From the NCBI GenBank assembly GCA_964057225.1, contig OZ059899.1:4774001-4838000 (forward strand): a stretch of DNA of 64,000 bases, written 5' to 3'. Positions 29,814 through 41,479 of this stretch are shown piece by piece (position 1 is the first letter of the stretch; each line of letters opens with the position of its first letter). The position numbers and the translations under genes are program-made. Source of the DNA: Auanema rhodensis. Taxonomy: Eukaryota > Nematoda > Chromadorea > Rhabditida > Rhabditidae. The notes under the pieces are model-generated. The model saw only the letters and a program-made list of their open reading frames with translations. It did no database searches and had not been told where the DNA came from.

Positions 29814-31937
29814 TGGTAGCATTTCTATTAATACTAATGAAGTGAATATACTGTGATGTGTAATGTATAAGCTTTTCGTTACCGAACATAAAATTTGAGC
29901 AAAAAAAAACAGTATATGAGGATAAATATATATTATTTTTTTACAGATAATCTAGATTTTCTAGATCTGCCTAACAAAGTGCATAATTATTTTCAGCGTA
30001 TGCTGTAATATAATTGTAGACATATGTTGTTCGTTTTTAAATTCTTTTCTCACTGCCCCTCTTGAGCCTTTTGTGTTATGCATTAGAGGTTATGTGAGAG
30101 ATACGGTTCATTTCTTCTATATTATATACTTTTTCCATTACTCCATTAGTCTTAAAATGATGAAAATGAGAATGCTTGTCATTCGAGTACCTCTTTTGAG
30201 TTTAAGACTCAAGTCACCAATCAAAATGACCTTGTGGATTTGACAGTAACAACTCATCTGCTTATCTAAACATCGTATCTTCTCTCTTCATCCTCGTCAG
30301 CATTAAAATCTTTGTCACGTAACACTTTATTGTTCAATTCTTCTCAAATAGTGATGAATTTAACGACTTCTCATGGGTGTATGTAGTGTTTCATACTAGG
30401 CAGTTTTCTAATTCATTACAACGCTTTATATTTTTTTAGACGTATCGCAAAGTTTCAATCTCCTCAAATTATGTTTGTACCAAAAAAAGAGTACTGCATA
30501 TAAAGCAACCAATCGCCAGATGCTTATACGTATCAACTATTGATTTAGAAACCTTTTATAATTGCTGCATCTGTATTTGTTTTACTTGGCATTTATATAT
30601 GACATAGGATAACCTTCCTAAAGTGAATAAACATATCCTGTCATGTTGTCAATTTTTGATCCATCATGACTTTCACTACCCTTTCATCTAGTTTCATTGC
30701 TTCACATTGTGCTCATCATCATAATTCTATAATCGTCACTTTATACTTTTTTGTTTTGTATATTATATTTGTAAAGATTTATCAACTTACTTGAGTACGC
30801 ATATATACTTGATTCATTTCTCTATTATATCTGCCAAGCTGGAGAGCAATAATAAGCTGTCTGCACGACACCTTACGATGACCCTTCTGATGAGCAGAGA
30901 AGGTTTTCCCTTCGGCGCATCTGTGCTACACCTGCCTTCCCATTTTCAATTTTGTTGTCTAAATAGCCTTGCTGGAAGCAAACATCCTATCGGCAAGAGA
31001 TTTTGAATTTTATACATGACTTAATGAGTCATTCTATAATTTAATGTATCTATAATTTATGGTTATGTAATATAATATATAGGAAATCATTTTATTCTCA
31101 ATTTCCCATTTATTTGATTCATCATTCAAGTAAACTAACTGTTGCTTTAGAATAGGTATCTAGAGATTTGTGAGGATAATTCCCATTATTACTGAAGTGT
31201 CAGTTAAAGCATAAATTATGGTCTTATGATGGATTGACGACCTCATTCATTGCTCCACACTATGCTATTTACGATCTCCGCCTGTTTCCTGCGTTATATG
31301 AGCAGAATGCTGTTACATTTAGATCATAAAATTTTCAAAATTTATTTTTCCGTTTGATTATTAATGTAGTTCATATTTTCCAACTTATGCTTTCTTACTC
31401 TACTCCGTTTTAATAGTAAGAAGTTTCTCCTTCTCTTAAATAATTTTTTGAACATTTCTGTCAGTAACAGGTATGCTCTGATATCTTTTCTGCTGATATG
31501 AACTAGATATAGGATTTTTTTTTTAAATTTTGGCTGAGCTCTCATCATTAAGATTTAGAGGACATGTTCTGTGTTGCTGCGCCCCATTGACCCTGATCAC
31601 TGTCTGTGCCCTCTTCTTGCACACACTCTTGTACTTGCATCTTACCCACGCCGATTCAAATTCGCAGTGGTTCAGCTGGCCTATCGCGTTTGAATGTATG
31701 CTTTACCGGCACTGTCACCTACAGTCTGATATTATTCATCTAGAACTTTTTTCATTATCCCAAATAAATAATTTATTATATGTATATTCCTTTCTTTAAA
31801 ATTAATGTACCATTGCGCATACCGTTATTATGTTGCAAAGCTCTTTTCAGTTAATGTAAGTCTTCTAAAATGAGTTGGAGTAGTTAGATATTTGATTTTG
31901 TTATACTTCTAAAATTGAGAAAATTGGCTGTCGTGCG

Positions 31938-31958
31938 ATATATATATATATATATATA
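31938..31958. repeat. (TA)n microsatellite
   Basis: About ten uninterrupted TA units in noncoding sequence. Confidence 0.85.
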
Positions 31959-34900
31959 GTAATTAGAAATACTTTATGTAACATAACAAGATTTGGTTTA
32001 CCTTATTTGCCATACTGTGCGCGCACAAGTGAGCCTGTTTCTTTCAAATTCCTCTAATCGCCCTTGACATAGCTGACACTGCTCGTCTTTTGAATCGCGA
32101 CTGATGCTGGCTGAGGACCACCTACGGTGCCTGCTGAGGGTTTCAAACAATTCCCATGAGCGAATTATAATTAAATAGGCGTGCCAACTATTAAGTGACT
32201 GTCCAAGCTACCAAGCCATTTATTATAAATTTATATTATTTTGTGTACATGGACTGTACAATTCAAATAGCTGTTCCCTCCCTTATTTATGAAAATTTTT
32301 TGAAATACTATTATCATGTGGCTTTCGCATTTTTTCTTTTTGATTTACTTCATTCAAACCATAACCAGCTGTGAGAGTCTTTGCTGGATACATATTTTCC
32401 CCATACTATGCTATGAACTTCATTGTACTGAAGATTTCATACTAGATACTAGATACTTGATCAAATTTCAAATTTTCTTTGTTTAAAAATTTGAATCTTT
32501 TGTAGATATACTCTTACTAAATACTATTTTCTGTTAGTATTGTTTATTTTTGAGTTGTATTATTATATACATCTATCATTATTTGTTCATTTCTATGCTC
32601 ATTCATCCGTTTCTCTTGCTCATACTGCGTGCGTAATCTATTGGGTAAGTAATATACGCAAGAGATCACTGTGTTCTATTTATTTTTGTCTTATTAGCCA
32701 TTTTTTGTTCATGCTGAGGTCTATCGTTCCACCCATCAAGTCTTCAGTCTACTCAATCGTTGTGATTGATTAGTTCAAGTTGTTGACATATGCTGTCGTT
32801 ACATCTAATTTGAGATAAACTCTATTGTATACTGTTTCTTTTGCAGATCAAAATTATTTGGTTATCAAAATAACTATCTAAACAAATTAATGATGGTTTA
32901 CATCACTAATTTTCTTACCTTGTTTTCTTTTCATTTTTAATTTTCCCAGCTTGTTTTCTGTTTGCATTCTTCAGCTAGGTGAACTTGTCTCGTCATCCAT
33001 CTTTAGAAAATACATGTCATCTTACCTTAATGATACGGATTAGTGTCTAATGTGCTCGAAATCTGATTGTCCTCCATTCATAGTGACACTTTTGTGGCGT
33101 TCTCTACTTGCTCTACATGAATAAGAATGACAGGGGCGCTATAGGCGGATAGGCAGATGTTCTATTCTCTACTCATTTGTTATCTGCTCCTTCCCGTTCA
33201 TGTAATTAGCACTATTTCGGTTTCCAGTCAGTCTTTCTTACCAATTGGGATGAATGATTTGTTCTGTAGAACCACCTATCAAGAATTTAGAGCTAATCTA
33301 ATACAATTTAAATTATCCTGGTTTCCTATATTTCATTCAGCTACCATGAGCTAATTCAATTATGAGCACGAGTGAAATGTCCAATGTCAAACTCATATAT
33401 CTTAAACTAAATTCGCTTTTAATCATTCGTATCTACATTTTCCCTTTTCATTAATTCGTTAAAAGCTTTTTATTTTATTTTGCTATTTATGCTTTATAAT
33501 TAAAAATACAGTACAATTCTTTGTGATGGAACTTGGCAGTTCTCACGCACTGCGCCTCATTGATGAGTAAGTGCCATTTAAATTCTTTTACTATTTTTGA
33601 ATGTGATTAATCATATTTTTTTTCAATACGTATAACTAAACTCAACTACTTGTGCGAGTGAGGCTATCTCACATTGAACTCCAATACCTCAGTTTTAATT
33701 ACAATACAAATTGACTGTCAGAGTTTGCTGGCAAAGTGGAAGACATAGAAATAAGATACTACTTCATAGGCAACAGATGTCCCACATGTTTGTATGTCTT
33801 ACCTTCTGCTGTTGCTGGTCCTGCTGGTGAATTGTCTGACCTTCTTTTCTGTCAGTGGAGGTGAGGTGCGATTAAGTGCACATTGCTTGAGTTCTCATAG
33901 CATAATCGTTCTGAACTTATAAACTGTTCTCGAGTTATTTTCATGTATATATATATTAATTTGTATATTTTCAAACTATATACTTAGTGAAGTTTTGATC
34001 GGGATATATAATTTTATGACTTAGATTTCAAATTTATTTAAGTGACCATTTTAATGCTGTTTGCAAAAAAATCTATGTATATTTTTTAAACAGCGTTTTT
34101 ACAATTTTTATTCCACGAAAAAGTAAAACTGTGTTATAGAATATATTCAGAATTATTTCTACTCACGGTTAGCCATGTTTAGTAATTTGATAGCATGCTC
34201 AGTTGGGGCAATTGCGCAATGGCGATCATATTGGCACTTGAGTATGCAATCATTGCTCAAATTGGAAGCTATATACAGACGCTCGTACTATCCGTCTTAA
34301 TATGAGCAATGTACGAGAATCTCTTTTTACTTTCTTTTTTTACCTTTAAAATTTCAAGTCATATTGTTGATCAGAATGCGTGGTTTCCTGATTCCATTAT
34401 ATATTGCAGACGAGATGAACATCCTTCTTTTTATATTTCAAAAATAGCCTTAATTTCCTGATTCAGACTGAAATTTTAGAGTCTTCAAACTCAAGGAAAA
34501 TTTCTATTTTAATTATATGGAAAAATTTAAAAAGTTGAAACTTCTTGCTTGTTCTCATAGTTGATCTGTTTCGTATATTTTCCCGCCAGCTTTATTCTAA
34601 TTGTGTATATTTCATCTTCAAGTTTGCTATTCAAATCAAATGCATTGGACAATTAAGGTAAAATGTTAGAAAACTAATGCACATGTAATGCCGAATTAGA
34701 TGTATGTTTAATCATAAATCGTTTTTGGCATCATCAATCGACTATAATCGATTTTCAGTCATTTTGTAGTTATCCGGACACAATTATAATTAACCCAATT
34801 GGAGTACTTAATTCAACTATAATTTTAAGAAATTTATTTTATCCTTATTTGAATGTAAGCTGTAACCTTCCATTCAAGGTTATAATTCATTTCTTAGCTT

Positions 34901-35386
34901 TACGCGACCTCGAACATAAAAACTTTTGTTATATATTGTAATTTTTCATTTTTCTGATATCTTGGCATAACATCTTTCTCAACCCTCTTTTTTAACTGTG
35001 TTTGTATTTGTTACCTAAGTATGATATTCAAACATTGTTGTTGTTTACTCTGCTCAAATTAATTCTGAGAGCCAATTCTCTGTGTGAGTTAAGACTATAG
35101 CTATCTATCAATTCTAAGAGTTGTTAACTATTGGCAATGACCCACTTCATTTTCGTTGACTCCCCTTACCAATATTGTCACCTATATGGTCTGTGGCATC
35201 ATCCAGCAGCATTAAAAACACCCATTGGGTATTTGCTTAGGAATCATGACCTTTTGCTCGTTATTCTCATGTAGATTTATCCGTGATTCACTACTGTTTC
35301 TCACAAATATCCGTATATGTTAAAGAATTTCTCTGTGTTTTAATAATCTATTTTTAGCTTCAAAGAAAAAGTGGACCGAAGCTCAG

Positions 35387-38260
35387 ATGAATTCTATGTA
35401 TGATCAGCAAGTACCGTCCACTTCTAATGGTTCAAATTTACTGACACCTCCTAACATGATGTATGTTTCAAGTTTCCTTGTTCTTGTCATATTCTTATTT
35501 GATTGATATGCTTGAGATCGAACTAGAATAGAATGTTTTTGTTCGATTCCTAAACTGAGCGTTTTAATACAGATTGTTTTAATGATAACAAGCATTCATC
35601 GTAGTGCAAAAATGTGTGCAAATACAGGGAATAGCAAAATCAAAAAATGTTGCTAGGAGTTTATCCAAAGTTTGCAGGCCTCATCCGTCACCTTTCCGAG
35701 TAGCTAATGCTGGTCCTGTGCAGAAAATCCGAGATAGTTGTGGAATCAGAAATCCTTCTTATTTCAACCAATGGATGACTGAAAATCCTGCCATGTGTGG
35801 AAGTTATCGCCAGGATGGAAGTAGACCTGGCAGCACGGCTGGAAGTATTGTATGTTTTGGGATTTTCAAACATATTTTTTTAAATTTGTAATGTTTAGGC
35901 TGGATCAGTAGCAACCGGGCTTTCAGGAAACATGTCGGAAATGTCAATTGGTCAAATGAGCACGCTTACTGTTGACACCCAAGTAACTGCAGTAGCGTAT
36001 TCATATCCAGTTAGTTGGATGGTATCATATAGTGAATAATATATATTTTACAGCAACCCCCAATGATGCCTACATCCTCTTCTAGCATTGAAAATTATGA
36101 TTTTAACCAGCTATACTCTGAGATTGACCAAAACGTTGATCATGTTTTACACGCTTTTGCCATGAGAAATTCGGTTAGTTTGCGCTGACAAAAAATGTTA
36201 TATTTGAATTTCTAGATATACCGAAGAAAAGCAACAAACTCTATTATGGATATGGCTAACAGAAAATATTTATCGTACGTACAACCGAAAAAAATGAAGA
36301 GACTTTTGAGTGTCATGTTTGACGTGATTGCGGACAGAGAAGCTGAACCTGAGGTTGGTATACTTATTAAATTTCTAATTTATTTTTCTAATTTAAGACT
36401 GTTGCTCATTTATTAAAAATTATCTGTTTGATTCACAATGATCCTATGATTGAAGAACTTATGACTGAACAAAAAGGAAGACCAATTCTTGCAGCTTGGT
36501 CTAGAATACAGTAAGAAAGTTTCGTAGTTATGAATTATATAATCGTTATATTAGAGCAAATATGGTATACACTCAAAATGCCTTGACAGCTGTTTGGTTA
36601 ATGCTGTGCCATAAGAACACTAGACGACGAAGATATGTTCGGTACGCCACAGAAACTATATGAAATTTCAATTTTGATTTATTATAGATCTAAGGAATCT
36701 ATTAACCAACTAATGCAGATAGCTTTGATTGATGATATGAACTACACAGTGAAGGCTCTTGCTATAGGAAGCACGCGACTGTTGCTTTCGAAGTATCCTG
36801 TTATGAAAGAACACTTCAATCAACATATTGGAATGTATCGAATCTTACCATTCCTGGACATGGGAATGGATGAGAAAGTGATTGCTGAAACTGCTAAGTT
36901 GTGTCTCTCACTAATTTGCTCTTCATCCAAAGAGTACGCTCTCTCTTTTTTGAATTATGGAGGTGTGGAGGTTTGATTTCATTTTTTTTTCCGAGGAAAT
37001 CATTTTGTTACAGAGAACAACTAATCTCTTATCACACGGGTCTCCACGTGTATTAACAGACTGTCTACATTGTTTGTCGGCAGTGAGTGATTTACCAGAA
37101 ATGCGTATGCTGGATCTGGCACCAACAATTTTAGCTGTCATTAGGTTGTTCGGATCAGAAGATCCTCGAACTGCCCAATATGGGACAGCTTTTATTTTAA
37201 ACGTGTCAGCACTTTCATCCACACATAAGGTTTGATCAAATTTCGTGATTGTTCTTATGTTCGTTTTACAGAAATTTATCACTGAAGCCCGAGGACCAGC
37301 ATTAATAATGTCAGTGTTGTCTATGGTTCGAGAATATGTGAAGTATCCATTGCCAACTATTCGGCAAATTGTTGATTCGATATTGGCCAATGCGCTAGGC
37401 TGCTTAGCTAACTTGACTCTTGGAGGTCCGGGGGATGAAGAATGGTTAATGCAAGCAAGACAGCAAGTATCTCAGCATGACCCCCGGTTTTTATTGAATA
37501 CATTAGCAAATCGGAACGTTGTTGAACTACGAGCAAAAATTCTGTTAATTCTTGAACGGTATGTTAGATTCGTTATAATACTGTAACAAGATTGTTTTAT
37601 AGAGTTTTCACTTCTGTACCGGATTATATGAAGCTTTTCATTGATCTTCGTGATGATTGCCATCAACAAACATTAGCTACTATTGTAATGCAGTTAGTAT
37701 TTGATCTCCTGAACAGATACGTATGTTTTCATTTAATTTTTCATGATCATAGCGGATGTTTCAGCCTCAGTGCTTCAATGCATCACCAAATGAAAAGAAA
37801 CAAATAAACGATCTTGTACGACGTGGTATGAAGTTATTGTGTGTACTCTCTAGTTATCCTGATATAGCTCATGGAATTGCCCATACACTTCAGCAAGAGT
37901 AATCTAACTTTAATCTTAATCTTATGATTATTTTATGTTTTTAGGCGTCTAAATCCTCTTCAATATTTGAGAATTATTCGGGACTTTAATGATGAAGTAA
38001 CAAACGTTTTACGTTGTTGCATGCTTCGCTTTATTGATGAATTAACATCAGCTGATGAACGAAAACGCCTGTTATTTAATTGGCTTCATGATGATGTTGA
38101 ATGTGCCAAAATAGTTCATCATTCTACAGCTCTACAGGGTATGGAAATTCGAAAATACGCTATGAATTTAATAAGTAGATTTGAATCTTTGTTTAATCCC
38201 ATGGAGCCAATTCCCAATAACTTGAATTATGCGCAAGCTATGCATCCAGAATATTTGTAG
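35387..38260 (+). CDS. wrm-1: Divergent armadillo-repeat/beta-catenin protein, WRM-1-like
   Basis: A multi-exon gene; early exons include 35358-35460, 35678-35849 and 35899 onward. The N-terminal region (SPFRVANAGPVQKIRDSCG, then SYFNQWM, NMSEM and STLTVDTQ) resembles the N-terminal linker of C. elegans WRM-1 as I recall it (SPFKA, VQELREAAVG, SYTNAWM, NMSEM, SVNTEM). The rest is helical armadillo-type repeat sequence, including LSHGSPRVLTDCLHCLSAVS and VSDLPEM, again WRM-1-like. WRM-1 acts with the kinase LIT-1 in the Wnt/beta-catenin asymmetry pathway that lowers nuclear POP-1/TCF. Met35387 is the first Met in the first exon I can support; the frame is open upstream to the acceptor at 35357, so an earlier exon may exist. 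The protein ends NYAQAMHPEYL without an obvious transactivation tail. Confidence 0.78.
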
Positions 38261-39058
38261 CTCTTATAACACAAATATAATTTGATTGTTTGCTAGTTGC
38301 CTGAGATACTGGTCTTGTCCAGCTACTACCCGGTGAAAGAATGAATGTACATAGAGATCTAATTTTTGTTTTTAAATCAGTCTTTACTAACTATTATTGT
38401 TTCTTAATATTAGCTAGATATTTTTTGTTCACATAATTATGGAATACTCTGCCATTTGAGATCTCAAAAAATGATTGCTCAGTCTTCATCAGTTTTAGGA
38501 ACTGATTTAGTGGAACTTAGATGAGATCCGAATTCTTCATCTTTTTTTTTTACTTTCTTCCATCCCTCACTATCCAATCTATCTCTCATATTATGCCAGG
38601 TTTTCAACAAATGGTTCTCCCGCTCAGTATAATCAGTATCTTCATTTCTATGTTATTGATGTTATGTATATCATTAGATTCTGTGATGATTACAGTTCAG
38701 AAAGTTTTATATGAATGCTTCATTCCTAATATGTTCGATAATATCATTTGGAGTTACTGAAATGAAACAAGAATCTTAGTGAAAATAATTTTATAATTTC
38801 AAGATGCCATCGAATATAAAAGCGATATTACTTACATAGATATGTGTTTACCCACCGAAAACAAGTTTTACACCTTAATAAAAAAAATACCATCAGGCTG
38901 TAAATCATAAGAATGAGCACGTTCATACTGGTTAGTTATGCTTATACACTCTTTTACTTAAAAATATACATTTCCCCATTTCTTATATACATATAAATAG
39001 AAATTATTAATATACAATGTACAAATGAGTGGATAAAGTACACAAGAAAACAATTTGA
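38261..39058. other. Intergenic spacer between convergent genes
   Basis: Contains the 3' UTR of the WRM-1-like gene; an AATAAA at 38877-38882 is a possible poly(A) signal. A 79-codon open frame at 38521-38760 is hydrophobic and low-complexity without splice context, and I do not call it a gene. Confidence 0.5.
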
Positions 39059-39968
39059 TCAATGATGAATGCAACGGTTTTCGTATGTTGGGCAAAAGCG
39101 AAGAATTTGATCACGGCTAGCTGCAGGAATATCAGCAAAAAAATCCATACAGTAGTTCTCATACTGCTTCCGATTCACGGCACAAAAAGAGCTTGGTGAT
39201 GAAGGTACAAATGTTGATTTATCTACAGAAGCGGATGGCGCATCGGGTACAACTGCAGTGTTTTCTATACTGCTCAAATCACGTTTCTCCTAAAATAAGT
39301 AGATTGTACCAAAATACTTTACTATATTATTAATTGTTTGCACTCTGGATTCTTTTTCAACAATGTATAACCTTGTTATACAATGCCACATCAAACCATT
39401 CGTTTTAGATAGGGACCTATTGCATGAATTATAAACTGGCTTACAGATCAAGCTGTACTGTTCACATGATGCTATGCATGGTTCTCATCCCCTTAGTTAT
39501 TCAACATCTTTTTTCGTCAAAAGAAGAGATATCACTATTGTGATTATCCCTACCAGCTAATAACATAATGAAAAAAGCTAATGGAAATAACCAGTTTTAG
39601 ACTAACTCTGATGGTAAAATTTTATAAAACTTCAGGTTGAACCTAGCATACTTCTTCGCGTCGCTTCATGGCCTTTTCAGCTTTTCTTTGCAAATGAGGC
39701 ATCGGAGCAATAAGTTGGGGCTCTTTTTGAAGCGGTCCTTCAAAAACCATACCTAAACGATATTTTCTTTATTATCGGTTTCATTTTTTTTTCTTTGATT
39801 CAAAAGGTTAAATATTGAATACTAACCTTGTGGCTCTCGAATAGCAATCATTTCAGGTAAAGCAAGAATATTGGGAAGTTTATATGATATGAGAACTGAA
39901 ATAAATTATTTTGCTGGTATACAACATGGTCGCAACCAACCTGAAAAGATAATAAAATATTGAACCAT
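39059..39968 (-). CDS. Small secreted protein of unknown function with four cysteines
   Basis: Four exons on the minus strand join in frame to about 140 aa. The first exon begins at 39968 and codes for MVQYFIIFS; joined to the next (VLISYKLPNILA) it forms a hydrophobic signal peptide. The middle is basic and Glu-rich (QRKAEKAMKRREEEKRD) and followed by a Ser/Pro/Val-rich linker. The last exon carries a C-terminal module with four cysteines: FCAVNRKQYENYC, then RFCPTYENRC. The pattern resembles small nematode-restricted secreted proteins, but I do not recognise the family. It is convergent with the WRM-1-like gene. Confidence 0.7.
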
Positions 39969-40126
39969 AGTTAATTTTGTATAGCAAGATGTGGCTTTGC
40001 GTACGAGTTTTTGCAGATTCCTAGTCGATCCAACACTAATTTAATAAAGTCTTAGAGTGTTTAATTCGAAGTACAGAATAAGAGTATCAATGTTTTTCTT
40101 ATATATATATAGTAATCAGTCGTCCG

Positions 40127-41034
40127 ATGTCGAAAACATTACAACAAATTGTCAACTTCGTTATGGCATACGTCATCATACTCATCATCGCTATCATAAT
40201 AACCGTTATCACGAGCACCGCCTTAGCTCTAACTGTTTTTTGTACCTTAAGTGAATAATTTTGTGTGTGAAGGAAGTGCAAGCGATTGATCTGGAGGAAG
40301 ACAACGAGACTATCTAGTTATGTGAGGAATTTTCACAGTTAGGACAATCTTTTTCTGTCACCAATCAAGGATAAGAACAGAAAACAACATTATGACGAGC
40401 AAGTAAAATTATAATGAATGTAGAGAATATTTAAACCATTGATTTTATATTTTGTTTGTATTTTTTTGCATGTTAGCCTAGAGTGAAAAAAAGTGAATTA
40501 GGTGGAAGATTGTATCAAAGATCATTGTTCTATCAATGTTTTTTTGCAAACTTTTTTGGTAAAATACATTAGTTAAAAAAATGTAATATACATCATTAAT
40601 ATAATTTCAGAGATCACGGATAGGGAATTGTTGATATTGTGTTCTTCAGTAGTGTAGTATTAACATATTTATTTTTTTAATGTCTCTTTTCACACTTTTT
40701 CTGCTATTAATATATGCAAGGATTCCTGCGAGGGTTTCATGAACAATCTTTTCAAGCATTAATGCTTATATTATTAGAAAAATCGTATAGAAAAACTTAA
40801 AGTTAGTAAAATTCTGACACAGCATTGCCTAAAGACAAGAAACAAAAAGCTATAAAAGTCAGAACAGGCGTAATTATCAACAATGGAATCAATTTATTCA
40901 CGTCATTCAAAGAAATCTTCAAAATGATTTCATCCCAAATAACAGATGTTTTCTCTGTTTATCAAAGTATGACTAAAAAAGAAGACAACAAAAAGCTCTG
41001 GAAGAACATGCTGCGACTTCTACATGTTGAATAG
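40127..41034 (+). CDS. Possible two-exon small membrane protein (doubtful)
   Basis: A 43-codon ATG frame at 40127-40258 codes for a strongly hydrophobic helix (AYVIILIIAIIITVITS). A second open stretch at 40823-41034, behind a CACAG acceptor, codes for a basic 70-residue sequence starting LPKDKKQKAIKVRTG and ending NMLRLLHVE. If a GTGAAT donor at 40251 is used, the two join in phase into about 111 aa: a signal anchor followed by a basic soluble domain. No similarity is recognised. The hydrophobic part overlaps a CAT/ATC low-complexity run, which can create such a frame by chance. Confidence 0.28.
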
Positions 41035-41479
41035 GCGACATTAAGGCGTCGATCATTTGTCTGCATCATGCTTAGTTGTATAAGCGTCACAACCGACTAA
41101 AGGGGGAATAAAGCTTATAGGGCGATGACGATGTGTATGCATCTTCATCATCTTCATGAACACATATCGTCCTCGGAACGAGTTCCCCGTTTAATCCCGT
41201 TCGTGAACGGCTCTCCGGCCTCAACCACGCCCGTCAGGCTCGATCATTCGCTATCTTTTCAGTTTGACCAAGTCAATTGAAACGTTATATCACCTCACCT
41301 TTGATATTTGATAAATTTATTTTAATCTAGTTTTTAGTAGAAATTTTCATTCATCCAATAATTAATTTAAATCGAAATACAGTAAGACTTTTGTCCAAAT
41401 TTATTGTATTTTCTATTATTTATTATTGCATAATTTTCTATCTTTGCATTATAAACCTTATATATAACTTATTTCAGCA
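41035..41479. promoter_or_regulatory. GC-richer stretch upstream of the ShKT gene
   Basis: A 150-bp GC-rich island (about 41.10-41.27 kb) in otherwise AT-rich DNA holds two adjacent near-palindromes: GGAACGAGTTCC at 41175-41186 and CCGTTCGTGAACGG at 41197-41210. It lies about 270 bp before the next start codon and may be regulatory; no gene is seen in it. Confidence 0.35.

Larger units (their letters stand above)
27803..35357. other. Region without a confirmed gene, with GC-richer islands
   Basis: Mostly AT-rich noncoding sequence between the neurobeachin start and the first confirmed exon of the WRM-1-like gene. The part nearest 28.0-28.25 kb is GC-richer with a pyrimidine-rich run and is the probable neurobeachin promoter/5' UTR. 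Short GC-richer islands occur near 30.85-30.97, 31.54-31.72, 32.00-32.14, 33.51-33.57, 33.80-33.85 and 34.17-34.33 kb; some have splice-like borders, but I could not join them into a protein. It also carries (TA)n tracts at 29795-29813 and 31938-31958. Confidence 0.5.

Noticed and set aside
31530-31799. 89-codon plus-strand hydrophobic open frame
   Set aside because: It includes a plausible membrane segment, but has no partner exons and lies in a GC island that is also open on the minus strand; kept only as part of the island finding.
35604-35677. Open extension upstream of the second WRM-1-like exon
   Set aside because: The phase left by the preceding exon fits only an acceptor at 35677 (TTTGCAG), which restores the reading frame; the upstream bases are intron.
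36923-37390. 155-codon minus-strand open frame
   Set aside because: It lies across plus-strand exons of the WRM-1-like gene that carry conserved repeat sequence and proper splice sites; the minus frame has no recognisable features.
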